A stretch of 64,000 nt of DNA, taken from contig CM072163.1 in NCBI GenBank assembly GCA_036850595.1, positions 14,904,639 through 14,968,638 of the forward strand, in the 5' to 3' direction. Of the stretch, positions 27,588-40,700 are shown piece after piece. Under the pieces are notes generated by a model that worked only from the letters and a program-made list of their open reading frames with translations, was not told the DNA's origin and did not search any database. The position numbers were made by a program, and so were the translations under genes. Numbering within the stretch: the stretch's first letter is position 1; each line of letters begins with the position of its first letter. The stretch comes from Rhyacichthys aspro (Eukaryota > Chordata > Actinopteri > Gobiiformes > Rhyacichthyidae).

Positions 27588-28412
27588 CTATTCCTTTATT
27601 GGTTCGTAGTGGATGAGACGCATTGCATTTTCATTCTCGATAACTCCCTTGATGAATTCTCCTTCAGCCAAGCGCTCTGAAAGAAAAACAGTAAGAAACA
27701 GTATAGTCAGAATTAATTACATAACTATATGCAGCAAGGAGTATGTGGATGTTAATAATGACTTAATACCTCATCTAAGACATCCTGTCTTATCTGTCTG
27801 TGAAAGAGAAACACTAGCATGCAAGGCCATGGCCTAAAGTCACTTGAGGTTGCCTGCTCTATGTTGGACGATACATAATAAAGCTTGCTTGCATGACATA
27901 AGTGATGCTGTAACTGCTGGTGTGCCCCAGGTGGATTTATTGTTTGTGTTGTTGTTGTTGTTAAGCCATACAGCTGATAATGACATGTAATCTTTGCTAC
28001 AGGATGGAAGAACAGCTGCTGAGGAGAGGTAGTAAGGGCTTACAGTGAATTTATCTTCATTTAATATAAGTCAGAAGTAGCAAGAACACAATAATCCCCC
28101 CTGTACTATGCTGCTGACCATAATGTACATGAACACGTGTACATATGAGTGATCCCTTCCTTACCATTATCTTTCTTCTCAAAGAAAGACCACAGCTTGT
28201 TAGCTCTCTTCTCGGGTGTATTCTCATCCTCTGGTAGCTTACTCTGCTCCTCCTTAGGGATCAGCTTAAATATGGCCTGCGAGAGGATTGGGTGCAATAT
28301 AGATTAATATACTGTAACATCTCCATACACAAATAATATTATTTACTTCACCTACAGTGTGTTTAAATCAAGCAAAAATAATAAGCAAGATCACAGCCAT
28401 CTTGAATAAATA

Positions 28413-28502
<90 letters not shown>

Positions 28503-30253
28503 GTACAGTGCTGCACTACTGAGAAAGAAGATTTCAGGACCTCAACAAACTTCTTAAATGAGACTTTTTAAATGCAATCCACCATTATAATTCTTCTCAT
28601 TCCTCATGGCATATTAGAGTTACAAATATTTTTTTAATAAAATATTAAATGCAGCTGAGAATATTTTGCATGTACTTGCACTTGAACTTTTAGTGTAAAG
28701 AAGGTATTCAAATGAAATAGACTGTAAATTACTGTGCATTTCAGGTTCAGGCCTTAAAGTGTGTCCCACTTAGGGAGGAAGCAGTCATCTCCCACATTTA
28801 AGACACCTAGATTAACATGGATTAGTGCCAAGACTCAGGCCACAGGCCAAACACCAAGCTCTCCTGTCTCTACTGTGCCTCCATGTTGGCCTTCTGATCC
28901 TGTTCTGGTCAGAGGAGTAGCTTGTAAATAATACATCAAGGGTTAAAATGACACTGCAAGAACATTTTTTAAATTACTGTGTATATAAACTAAATTAGCC
29001 CAGGCATTATCAGTCAGTAGTAGCCAGTAGTTACTTACTGCTCTGAACTAATACTGAGCAGCTGGCTTCACCACTAAGGGTTTCTCTTTTAAACACACAT
29101 CTAGAATAAATGAGATCTGCCGGGATTAATGGTCTATAATAAAAACATTTAATTCTATTTTGGTAACAAATTTGCAGGTCCAAATCAGAACTCAATATTT
29201 TAATTCAAAAAGTATATTTTTGGGATAATGCAGGTTTCTAAAGTTTGAGCTTGGTCCTGAAACGTGGCTATTTTGTTCTGTTGTTGTAAACATGCTGCGT
29301 ATGGACTTAGGCCAGTTGGCCAGGAATCAAATCCTATTACTAAGCCAGATGGATTCCCAGCTGATCTGTCTAAACCTCTTACAATTCTATATAATTTGCC
29401 TTAAAACAGAAGAAATTAAAGTTTGCAGCACGAGTTTCACAGACGAAAAACAATCTCTGGAAACGGATTTAATTACTTCTACAAATTAGAGTTTGGATTA
29501 GACTGGGGAACACTAAGTACACTCTCTATTAGCCGACTAAAGAAGAGTAGCCTTGCTTAAGTGTGAGGGCCGTCTGAGGGCTAAACCTGTCCTCATAAAG
29601 ATTATAAAGAGTTGGTGGCTCAAACTGGTTGAGTAATTGGGATGTCAATTAGGGCAAAGACCTACATACTAAAAGGAACAGACCCTTTCCAAACAGCAAT
29701 ACACCCAAGTCAACCTTTGAAGCACTGGGCTAAAACACAGGCCATTCTGCAAATTATTATTTCTAAAAAATTAAAAAGGAAATATTCTTCAAAATTGAAA
29801 CTTAACTCCATGTGTTCCGTAGGATATCCCTGTATATACCTGTGCATGTGTCCCTGCATATACCTGTCTTACCTGACAGATCTCTGTCACTTCTGTCTTG
29901 TTGATGTATCCATTTTTGTCAACATCAAAGAGTGAGAAGGCCCACTCTAATTTCCGTGTGGTCTTTCCAGTAGAGGTCATGTGTAGTGCAATGATATATT
30001 CTTTGAAGTCCAAGGTGCCGTCATCGTTGGTGTCAAAGGAGCGAAACACATGTCGCGCGTAGCTCTTGGCATCGCTGTCTGGGAAAAACCGTGAGTAGAT
30101 CTGTTCAAACTCTTCTGGTGTGATGCGTCCTGTCGGGCACTGCTTCTGAAAGTTTTCGTACCACTGGCAGATCTCGTTTTCAGTGAATTTGGTGCTGAGC
30201 TTCAAGTCCTCCAGGATCTCCTTTGATAGTGCACTACTTGTGCTATTTCCCAT
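27588..30253 (-). CDS. rcvrn: Recoverin-type neuronal calcium sensor
   Basis: Three coding exons in transcript order: 30253-29873, 28276-28165, 27676-27588; 193 residues. Recoverin is a myristoylated Ca2+ switch that restrains rhodopsin kinase in photoreceptors. Visible features: N-terminal MGNSTSS (myristoylation), and a degenerate first EF-hand with the conserved CPTGRIT (Cys39, Pro40). The active EF2 loop is D74-E85 (DTNDDGTLDFKE) and the active EF3 loop is D110-E121 (DVDKNGYINKTE). EF4 is degenerate, near KLWSFFEKKDN. The protein ends RLIHYEPIKE, lacking the basic helix that closes mammalian recoverin. It is probably one of the teleost recoverin or visinin paralogues. The 5' UTR is likely split, with exon 2 starting at 30391 and a first exon above 30479. 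A TATA-like palindrome GTATATATAC lies at 30676-30685. Confidence 0.92.
28415..28501 (+). repeat. (TG)n microsatellite, about 43 units
   Basis: Uninterrupted TG dinucleotide run inside intron 1 of the recoverin-like gene. On the transcribed strand it reads (CA)n and lies about 140 nt upstream of the exon 2 acceptor. Confidence 0.98.
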
Positions 30254-30478
30254 TGTTATGGATTTTAGTGTCTGAGTTATGTGTCAGTTCTGGCAAACTC
30301 ACCGGCAAGTATTTGCCACTTGAGTTTTTGAGAGATTAAGTCCACCTGGGCCCCCTGATCCTGTTCTATTTGTTGTTGATATATTTCTGTCCTGTATGAA
30401 AAAGAAGGTATTTAGACAGAATAAATATACAGTCTACAAATATCACAAAATATGAACTCAGGTGAAGGGAAAACTCAC

Positions 30479-30700
30479 GTGTGATGTGTTGGCTGGTGAT
30501 GGCTGGAGAATTGAGTGCCTACCTCAACACTAAGACAGTGAGGGATAAGCAGAGCAAGGGGAAACTCTCCTACCATCAACGAGGGGGTTAATTCTGTTAA
30601 TGCGGGATTTAAGGTGGCTGAGCTTTTGACTAAAATATACCCCTAGATGTTATTACCAATTAGCCCCTATGGTGTATATATACAACTGGGTCCATGACAT
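30479..30700 (-). promoter_or_regulatory. Probable recoverin promoter and first non-coding exon
   Basis: The minus strand has a donor CACAC|GTGAGT ending the putative first exon at 30479. A TATA-like element GTATATATAC lies at 30676-30685, with CTAATTGG (homeodomain-type TAAT core) just downstream near 30658-30665. Homeodomain sites of this class (CRX/OTX/RX) are usual in photoreceptor promoters, but that use here is inference. Confidence 0.4.
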
Positions 30701-31879
30701 TAAAGATTGTTGCTTCTTTTTAAACTCACTAGTTTCTTTTGTGACTTACTATTGTATTTTTTAATTTAACTTCTTTAATTGAACTATTTAATTATTTTAT
30801 GCTCTTTGTAAAAATTGGTTTTCATTATTCTCTTTATAACAAGGACTACATAAAATAATGGGAAATGATTTACAAACTTTTAAAATTGCTTTTTCACAGC
30901 TTGACCCTTCATTAGTGTTTTCAGTGGTGGCCTTTCAAATCAGATTTAGTTGACTGACTTCTAATTTTAGACAATCAACTTTTTAGGTAGTTTATCTTCC
31001 TTGCCCACCAACAGCTCCCTTTAATTGCACCTATGCCCCTCACAGCAGAGTCCTTTCAGTGACTATTCTGTCACCAATGATCTGTTTTTTCCTTCTATCG
31101 CTCCAGAAATATGTTCAACAGGTTCATTGGATTACTCTTTCCCCGCCCTGTCCCACCCAGTCCAACATCCAATTAGTAATAGAATTACACCCTCTCACCT
31201 ATGCAATCCCTGACATTTGACCTATACCCCAGGCCAGACTTACCACCAGAGCCAGAGCAAGAGAGGATTTGAGGCCACTTGTAAAACACACACACATTCA
31301 AAATAATGGTATACTTTGATACGATTATATGATTGTACAACATTCAAGTGTGAGTTCAGTTGGCTGGATGGCAATGTCAACGTCAGCACTGACATCTATT
31401 TTGCTGATCTGTTATACTCGGCAGATCAACACAGGTTTATAGTGATTTCTATGTTGTGTGTGTCTATGTCTTTTTTTTGTTTTTATGAAAATATGTCATG
31501 TTGGCCCTCAGTAGCTGAGGAAGGCTCCCGCGGAGGACAATTTAATCAAGAAAAATACATTCTTAACCAAAACAAAGCCTTAGCTCAACACCACGCATAT
31601 CTTAGACTGAAAGGGGGAGCAAAACAGGAAGGGAGTTGTTCCTAGATAAATATCTGGTAATAGGTTATAATGGTAGTTAATGACAGATGAGAGCATCCTA
31701 CTTAGGACGAGGAAGGAGAGGAACAAACAAACAAAATTGTGTCCTCCATCTTCTGAGACGTAAGACTGTGGCGTATCTGATAAAGACAGCAGGCTCCCAT
31801 ATCTACACCCATTGTCCAGAAAGAAACACAGACTTTCAGTAAAAACACTCATGTCTGGAAGCTCATGGCACGCAGACCC

Positions 31880-31931
31880 TGTAGAACTTTGAAGGACAAA
31901 CACTATTTATCAAAGAGCTCCTCAGTCAGAG
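31880..31931 (+). other. Probable first non-coding exon of TMEM100-like gene
   Basis: An excellent donor (CAGAG|GTAAGT) at 31931 pairs with an acceptor after a T-run (TTTTTTTTAG) at 32238. The coding exon then starts at 32239 with the ATG 63 nt in. The upstream limit of this exon is not determined. Confidence 0.45.
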
Positions 31932-32301
31932 GTAAGTAATGATTTCAGTATTGTAATTTTGTAATAAGTAAGGTGTTATTCACAATTAATTACTCTTCTA
32001 GTATATTCTTACTTTATTTTAATTGTATACCCACAAGTGCCGTTTGACAAAGATGTTTTCTGTAAGTCTTCAGCTGATTTCATGGAAGAAAACTGAGTTA
32101 AGCTCTAAATAAGCTCTTGCTGAAGTAATTATTTTTTAATTTGGACTTTTTTTCTACTTATAGACAAGTGTGTGTTCTACTTTTGAACCAGCTGCAAGTC
32201 TTGTCTGATGTGTTTGTATCATTTTGGATTTTTTTTAGAAAAACAACTGCTGCTGCTTTTTGACACTTGACAACATAATAAAACCGACTAAAACAGCCTA
32301 G

Positions 32302-32730
32302 ATGGAGACCCTCAACCCCGCCAATTTAAAATCAGTCTCCCCAGCTGTCCCCTGTGCAGTCACCTACGACCCTAAAGCGGAGACGGTAAACTTACCTGCA
32401 GGGGTGGTCTCGGTTGCAGGCATTACTGTGGTGACTGGTGGTGTCGAACTTTCCTGTGGATCCTGTATGCTGGCCTTTGGATTCTGGGGGACCCTCATTA
32501 GCCTTAGTTGCATAGCAGTGGGATTGTGGGACCAAATGAACCATTCAAAAGATGGAATTTCTCACCTACTGGGACTGGGGCTCGTGATTCTGGCTCTCAG
32601 TTTTGTCACAGTGGGAAGTGTATTGGTATTTTTTCTCCTGAAAAAACAAAGAAAAATGAAAGAGAGAGAAGATGGAAAAGAAGTCCTTGTTGAAGAGAGT
32701 GAGGATGTCTTAAAGAAGGTCACGGTGTAA
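32302..32730 (+). CDS. TMEM100-like two-pass membrane protein
   Basis: An intronless coding region of 142 residues in its own spliced transcript. The N-terminal ~45 residues are soluble. Next comes TGGVELSCGSCMLAF, matching the TMEM100 hallmark GGTELSC, then TM1 at about 55-75. A short loop is followed by TM2 at about 88-113 and a charged Lys/Glu-rich C-tail (LKKQRKMKEREDGKE). TMEM100 is about 134 residues with a single coding exon and the same topology. In mammals it acts downstream of BMP9/ALK1 in endothelium and modulates TRPA1-TRPV1 in sensory neurons. Outside the GG-ELSC block identity looks low, so this may be a divergent paralogue rather than tmem100 itself. A poly(A) signal AATAAA lies at 32955-32960. 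Confidence 0.72.
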   Translation: METLNPANLKSVSPAVPCAVTYDPKAETVNLPAGVVSVAGITVVTGGVELSCGSCMLAFGFWGTLISLSCIAVGLWDQMNHSKDGISHLLGLGLVILALSFVTVGSVLVFFLLKKQRKMKEREDGKEVLVEESEDVLKKVTV

Positions 32731-33639
32731 AAATATATTTTTGTAAACAACACACAGTGCTAAAATTATCGTATATAACTGATTGCTTAATACTTGTTCC
32801 AAGTAGAAAGAAAGATCTGTGTAGTACGCTCACACAGTCAGACTGGTTAGAGCTAGCTGGAGTGGTATTTTTGCCTTAACTGACAGAAAAAAAACACTTA
32901 AACTTATTTAAAGTTATAAATACATTAGTTAGGCAAAGAGAGGCTTGTAAACAAAATAAAATGTACTTTCATTAACCAAACGTGGAAAAAATATCTCTGC
33001 ATACTGCCAGCCTAATCAACTGATCAACCTTAGAGAGAAGAAGTTATTTTTTTTTGCACAAAACCTGACTGGGCAAGACAATTGCTAATTTAAGACTATT
33101 TAACCGTTTTAATATCTAATTGCAACATTTACCTGTCTGTACCTGTCGCCATAGGGCCTATGTACTATCCTAAACAGATGTACAGAAGAAAACATAGGGC
33201 GATGTATTGTTCCACTGTCGCCATCTGTTGGAGAGGAGACGAGTTAGCAAAGTATCTGTCAAACTTGAGTCAACAAAGTACAGAACATATCAAGGTGTTA
33301 ATATATTGCTAGGTAAATTCACTCGTTCTGTTGTTTCTTTTACTATTCTTTCAGTGTGTTTTTTGTGTAATGGCCCTTTTGCACTGTTTTTGCAATGGCA
33401 CCTTTTTGTTCTGATTTGATACTCTTTTCGTGTGTATTTTTACCTGCTTATGACCATTGTACGCTTTGTCATAATAAACGTGCTTATTAATTAATTCTGC
33501 ACAAGGGGTTAGCAACCAAACACAAGACTTATTAGCCTACTGTAACAAACTGATTAAATACAACTTGGGCAATTTCAACGTCTTGGGCAAGAATGCAAAC
33601 CAGTTAAGAGTTAGCCTCAGGTATGTCAGGCATTTCGAC

Positions 33640-33962
33640 AGGTATCAGACTCGGACGGATCACCTGACACACCGCTGCGACCTTACGTGATCACGTGTCG
33701 CCGTTCAAGTTTCAGGAAACTTTTTTCCTCGTTCCGAAAACAAAACTGCCAATGTCCCGCCCCTATTGTGCGCTGATTGGCGAACGCTCACAATTGCAGT
33801 GCTTTGATTGGACAAGAGAAGTACCGTCTGTAAACGTCAGAATTAAGCCACGCCCCCTCGTTGAAACTCGTTTATGTGTAACAGATATGTTCCCCTAAAG
33901 AGCTTCTAAATATCACGAATTCACACAGGTACATGGGCGTATTGAAGGAGGAATTTGTTAAG
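33640..33962 (+). promoter_or_regulatory. Promoter and first non-coding exon of JIP-like gene
   Basis: Three CCAAT boxes (33749-33753 forward; 33776-33780 and 33807-33811 reverse) lie within 60 bp, together with a GC box CCCGCCCC (33756-33763). A 12-bp palindrome ACGTGATCACGT (33685-33696) overlaps an M-box/CLEAR-type TCACGTG (33691-33697). A donor GTTAAG|GTGAGT ends the likely first exon at 33962. No TATA box is seen. Confidence 0.6.
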
Positions 33963-34796
33963 GTGAGTTTGTGACAGTATAACGGATCAAACAGACTGTC
34001 GAGTCAGGTTTTGTGATGTTTCGGTTATGAAAACTTACTTATTTACTCCGGTGACTTAAAGGAGTCTCCTGTCAGTTAGCTTTACTTATTTATACGTGCT
34101 GTCATTGCTGCCGTGTCAAACCTTTGCTGTGTCATTACTGTCTGTTTACATTTAACTGGTTGAAAAGAACATGAAACCCCTGTTAGTGTTACACATTCGA
34201 CAGCCTTAAAAGCTCGCCAGGTGTAAATACATATATATATATTGGCGAAGTCACTAATGGACATATTGTTATTTTGTTGCAAGATAGCTAGCTCAGGCTT
34301 TAATATGGACTTTCAGTTTGTTGGCGTGTTGATGATTGTATTGCCATTTAAACCACAGCAAAGTGACCTGTATAACTATTTTTTTTCTGTATACCACCAA
34401 ACTGTACATAACATTCATTCAGGAGGTTCCTGTTTTTGGCTTTTGACCAAATCGTATTAGCCCCTTATTATAAAAAGCCACATGACTAATTATAAGCTCA
34501 GGTTTCTTGCTGAACAAGCAAAAAGCAACGTGAACTCAATTTTTTCGGACAAAGGGGAGCTATACGTTGTAAGACTTAGCTGCATCAAGAATAAGAGAAT
34601 AAGCAACATCATTTTTTCATCTTATCTTTTTTAGGATGGACTGTAAAACTCTGAAATCAAATAATGCTTGCAAGAGGGGTCGAAGAGAATGCACCCCCTG
34701 AGTGGAGTTTTTAGTGAGGCTGCAGAGGAGGAGTGGTACTGGCCTTGTATTAGAGAAAGAGAAACTATAATAAACCAAAAGTAAATTTAGGAAATA

Positions 34797-37700
34797 ATGA
34801 TGGAGTACAATGAGAGAGTTCTTTGTGGGTCTGGGGAGGTGGAGCTGGACCCCACCATTGTCAGTGAAGAGGCTGGGAAGCTGTATTCAGAACTCCAGGT
34901 AAAACATCTCCATCATGTTCCAGGTTTGTTTTTATCATATGCACTCTGACAGAAACCTTACTTTTGACCTGCTGCATTTGCTCTGCTTTGTTAAAGACTG
35001 TAATTGAGATACATGGAGAAGGTGTTGTGGAGTCACTGGTCCCAATATTTGTGTGGGTCCTGGAAGGGCTGGCCAATTGCAAATCCCAGCTCAGAGACAG
35101 AGAGGAGGAGGCAAATAGAGAAAAAGCGGAGAAAGAAGATCTTCTAGAGCGATACCAAACAGAACGGACACAACGGAAAGAAAGTCAAGAGGTGTGATGT
35201 TTTGGTGTTGATTCTAGTTTGAGTGCTGACTGAAAACATTTTAACAAATTATCCATTTAAAAAAATTTATTTATTTAGAGATATTTGGAGCTGGATGACC
35301 AAATTGAGCAGGAGCGAAGAGCCATGAGGATGAGGGAAAAGGAGCGGGAACGTCGAGAAAGGCAGTTGGAGAACAAGGCTAGAGAGCAAGCTGATCAATG
35401 TGAGTAAATGAAGACTGTAACAAAGGCAAAATAGCTTCAATTCATAAAATGGATGTATATTATTTGATGGAACCATTTTACTTGTTTTTAGTATATCCAA
35501 ATGTGCATTATCAGTAGTAATCTAGTTTGTTGTAACAGAAAGATTAATTAATTTTTCTGTTCATTTTGTTTAATCCTGTGAGAGCAGCGTTTAGAATGAA
35601 ATCACACCCATTTCATGTGGCCTAGACATCCAACCAGCTTTAATGAAGCGATACTGCGTTGCCACTTTTAATCCCAGAAAGCTATCATAATTGCATTTAT
35701 TGTGATTGACTTTTCATAGCAGACAGAGAGGCACAGCATATCCATGTTTTGTACAAATGTTTACAGTAACATTATAAATCTTTTTCACAGTGGTGGCATT
35801 GGAAGAACAAAAGGCACATTTGTGTAGAGAACTGGGCACACTAAGGCACGCTCACAGCAAGGTCAGTCTCTGCTGTTTAGTCTCAATAATGATTATTCTA
35901 CTAAGGCTATTTGACATAGAACATGTTATGATTAAATAATCAAAGAACTGTGTTATAACTGTAAATATTTTTTTGCCTTTAGCTCACTTGCACATATCGG
36001 GAACTTTTGGATAAGAGGAAAGATTCTGAAAGAGATTCTCCTATAAGGTTATTTATCCTTTTTTAAAAGGTTTTTTGTCTTGTTTCACTTTTACACTATA
36101 CACTATAACTTTGTTTACTCCATCTTGCTTGTAGAAATCATGTGCACCCAAAAAAGTCTGAGAAAGCAATGATCCAAGCCCCTTCTGAGCCCAGTCATAA
36201 TGACAAGGTAAATGCATTTATATGTTTTTTGTTTGTCTGTTGCAGTTTATTTGTGAAGTGGTGATGAATGTCTGTAGTCTCTTTATGTCTTTTAGCAGTT
36301 TAGTCAAAGACCACATTCACAGTCTGGTCCCCCATGTTTAGAAGACTTGCTGGTTAAAGAGGAACAGACAATTGACACAGCAGTGAAGTCTGATGCAGAT
36401 CAGTTTATCACTGATATCATTAGCTCAACTCCTGAGTTGGCACAGTTTCATGGAAGTGGGCGGTCCAGGTAATGTTTTGGTATTATTAATGAAAAATATT
36501 AATTCACATATTATTCTGAGTGAATAGAGACTAACATAAAGATACATTTGTATGCATTAAATTTTTTCATATGTACCACATGTACAGAATCACAGCTAGT
36601 TTAGAAGGACAACCAAGAGATGAATTTGAAACCAGTCTGGAAGATGAGATGAAGGAAGTGAAGAAGAAAGAGAGTGATCAGAAAGAGCAGGAGCCACCAG
36701 GCGGCAAGATGCAGGAAAAACACGAGGAAGAAGAGTTTGAAGAAGATGATGGCATGGAGTGGGAGCTACGCAACACTGACTCAGTGTTCTCTGAGCTGTC
36801 AGAGCTGAGTCAAGATTATCTGGAGAGTGTAGACCGAGGGGCCAGTGTCAGAGGTGACCCTTTAAAAAAATACTTTTTACCCGTCTCTGATCCCAGGCCA
36901 CTATGAATTAACTCAAAATAGATCAGCCTTAGATTGTAGTAACTCTGGAGAGATAAAAGGGTTTGTTTGAAATCACAGACATTTTAGATGACAGAAACAG
37001 GTTTCTAATAATAATCCTCCTGTTGTGAGAAATGATTTATACCAAGTGTAAGTCTCTAGCACTAGCTATCAAAATCTTCACTTGTATTTTTATTTTTTAT
37101 AACCTTGTGTTTGCTCTTATTGTTGTGCAATGTTCATGCTCAGGTTTATAATTGCACTTTTTTCTGTGTAGGCAGTGCAGACCAGTTTGAGGAGATTCTT
37201 TCTCAGTATGAGGAACTGAAAGTCACCTAGTGAGTTGTGTATTTTTCCTACACATTGTCTGAATAGGCCACATTGGTCATTTGTCAGACATCAGTAATAA
37301 ACACTAATTAAATACTTTTTCATTCTTTAATTACTTTTAAATTCATTTTATAAACTAAATAACTTGAAGTATTATGAGGCATTCTTATCGTTCCAGTGAA
37401 CTTGCAGATGCAGCACGTAAGGCTCTGATATCTCGGGTTGTGGAGCTGACTGATGACCGTTCAGCTCTACAGCTGGAATTAACCTCTCTTCAGGAAACTG
37501 TCTCGCGCTTAGACAATCGGGTAAAGGAAAAGGACGAGGAAATCAAAAGGTATAATGTTATTTAGTTATAGTTTCAAAAAAAATATTTGAATTTGAATTT
37601 ACATTAAAAAAAATATTTTTCACAGACTTAGAAAGGAACTGGAAGATATTCAGTCTACAGATCCTGATGTAAGATACTGGTATTTTTTATATTGCTCAAA

Positions 37701-40700
37701 TATTTTCCTTAATTATTAACAAAGTATACATGTTTCTCTGTAGGCCTCTCTACCCACATCCATGCGTAATTTCTCTCGATCTGAAATGGCTCGAGTTGTC
37801 ATGGAGAAAAATCAATACAAGCAGCGCTTGTTTGAGCTACAAGAGGCAGTAAGGCATAGTCAAACAGTCAGGTAATGCTGCAAAATCCAGTTAAATATAC
37901 ATTATGCAATGCATGTTTTTGTTCAATGACCATTTATTAAATAATAAACTAGTTTTAAATTTGCAAGAACAAAACCTAATCTGAGCTATTGCATCTTTTT
38001 TATAGAGCCTCTAAAGAAGAGAGATTCACAGGTGATAAAAGGGCAAGTGTTTGGAAGAAGTGCGTAAATAATCATTATTAATGATCTATGCATCAGACAC
38101 CTTTACATAAAATATAAATGGCATGTTGATGTGATAACATGTTTTGTTGTATTAAGGTTCAACCGCTTATTTGGCCTCTCCAAGGAACCCTTAATTCCAC
38201 CCCCTTCTACAGCATATTCTCAGACTAATTCTCCGTCACTTACGCATCCTTCTGTGGGGCCTGCACAGCGCCAGGCTGTTACTCATGTGCAGTCACAGTA
38301 AGCTGGCATCCTTTTACACACGATTCTTTTATGTTGTCACCAGTTTGTTTTCTTGGTGTATGTAAAGGACTCATATTAACTTCTAACTTAAGAATCATTC
38401 GTTCTAGATCTTCTTGTCCTGTTCTATCACCGCGAGTCAGGCGGCGGGAACATTACAGAGAAATTCGTTCTCACATTTGGGCAAACCTGGGAAAACGACA
38501 GATTCATGGCTGGAGCATTCCTCTGGCAAACACACAGGTGATCCTTACAGACTACTCCTTTTGTGACACAAACCATTCTTTATAGCAGTATAGTTAGTCT
38601 CCTAAGTTCAACAGATATTTTTGTCAAATATATTCATTTTTTCAGCGCTTTCAGTCTTTAACCATTTTTAGCTATAGCTTGGTAGTTAAATGTACATTTT
38701 TCAGGTATCACAAGACCCTGTCCCAGAGCCTAAAGATGTGCCTGTGTTAGTAAAGCTTCGACTGCTGGATCAACGAGACTCAACTGCTAAGGTATATCTA
38801 GTCAATTCAAAATGTCCATACTACAAATTGAAGAATCTTACAAATTGGCCACTGATGTATACTTCAGTTGTATCCATTCCTAACATCTTCTTTTTGTTTA
38901 GCTGAATTGTGCAGTTGCAGTCCCACCTGAGGTTTCTGAGGAGGCCACAGTAAGTTTTTCATTACGTCACATAAAGGGGGCTGTGGTTAGTCTCTCATAA
39001 TAATCCTGCTTACTACAATCCTTCCATTAGTAGGACCATGTTACTCTGTGCCATTCATTTTTGAAAGCATCATATCCTACCTTCTCCCATCAGTGCTCTG
39101 TGTGGGTAGTTTCTGGCCCTGCCTCCAGCAGTGAAATTACTGTGATTGATCCAGCTCGGTCCAACACAGTATTGGATCAGTTTACCCTCTCTCCCACATC
39201 TCCTGCCCTTTGCATCTGTGCTGTGCCTCCTGTAGGTCAGTGCTAATACAACTCTTAGTGTATTTGTTCTCCTTCTATAACATATTAACATATTTTCTTT
39301 CTTGGAAATCATCAAAAGCCCCAGTTTACTGAGTTTTACCTTTCACATACCTTGCATTTATCAGGTGACACTAAAGGAACTGTGTGGATTGGAACTCAGG
39401 AAGGAAGGTAGTTTCTGCTGAATGAGCATCTCATAATTCTCATAAAACACCCCATGAAATACTTGCTGGCAAAACATTCATTTATTTCCTTTTTGTATTC
39501 CTCTAATTCCCACAGTATACTGATCCACTCAGCCTCTGTTGGCAGGAGGCACTGTCTCCAGTCTATATCCCTCTCTGAGGCCGTTCATTCACTCACGTGA
39601 GTTCAGTGTGCTCTTCATTTAGCAATTGCTGCATATTCAGTAACCATTTTACCTTTAACAAGATTTATTCTCCTAGGTATTCCCAAAGTCAAGTCATTGC
39701 AGGTTTAGCTGATGGCACCTTAGCATTTTTTTCACATTGCTCAGGTAATATCTTCTGTTTCCCAATGCCTATTCTAAACACACCTTTAACCATATATTTA
39801 TAATTAACATCAAGTCAAGAGTTTAGAGAAATACTAAAAGCTACTGTGTTGTGTGGCAGGTGGCTGGGATCTTACATCTCATACAGTGATGCCACTTGGA
39901 TCAACCCCACTGCAGCCTATTCGTTGTTGTCTTGCAAAATGTGGTCGCATGTGGGTGGGATATTGGAACAAAGTCCATGTGGTCGACATCGATAACAAGA
40001 AGGTTGAGGTAAAACATTAAGAAAATGTGATTTTATTTTTTTAGTCACACAGCCTTGATTTCAAGATTGTCCTTCATGCACCTACAGCAAGTCTTCTCAG
40101 TCTCTGAGCGCAGTGAGCAGCAGGTGCGTTACCTGTGTGCTGGTGGTAGTGGTGTTTGGACATCCTGCAGGCTGGACCCAATCCTTAGGCTCTATGACTG
40201 GTCAACAGGGCGGCCATTACAGGAAGTTGATTTTTCAGCTTTGGCCTCTAAAACCTTAGGTAATTTCTCTTTCTTTACAAAATGTGATTTTGGCACACAA
40301 ATTTACCACATTCAAAATGTTATGTAATGCAAACTTGTGTCTTTGTAGGCCAAGCCTTCTTGACACTGTCACCTCTACAGATTTCCTCTCTTACTATCAT
40401 CTCTGGTCGTCTCTGGGTTGGCACAGGAGGTGGTGCTATAATCTCCATACCATTATCTATAAGTGGGTTTGCACTCATTAGAATTACATTCTCATTATTG
40501 TCAGCAATGTGGCTCAATTTTTATGGAAATCTTTCCAGCATCAGAAGCAGTTTCCATTCCATACTGCACTATTGCATTAGCCCAGCTGTGTTATCATGGA
40601 CATAGGCAAGCAGTCCGGTTTATCATTGCAGCTCCTGGTAAGGATATGTTACAACTGAATTTGCTTTTTAACTTCATTTTCATTCACACATGCAATGATT

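Noticed and set aside
28357..28557. Open frame of repeated Cys-Val
   Set aside because: It is only the translation of the (TG)n microsatellite.
30290..30310. Minus-strand GTGAGT donor close upstream of the recoverin ATG
   Set aside because: It would leave an intron of under 50 bp before the ATG exon. The alternative with an acceptor at 30391 and a first exon ending at 30479 is more plausible.
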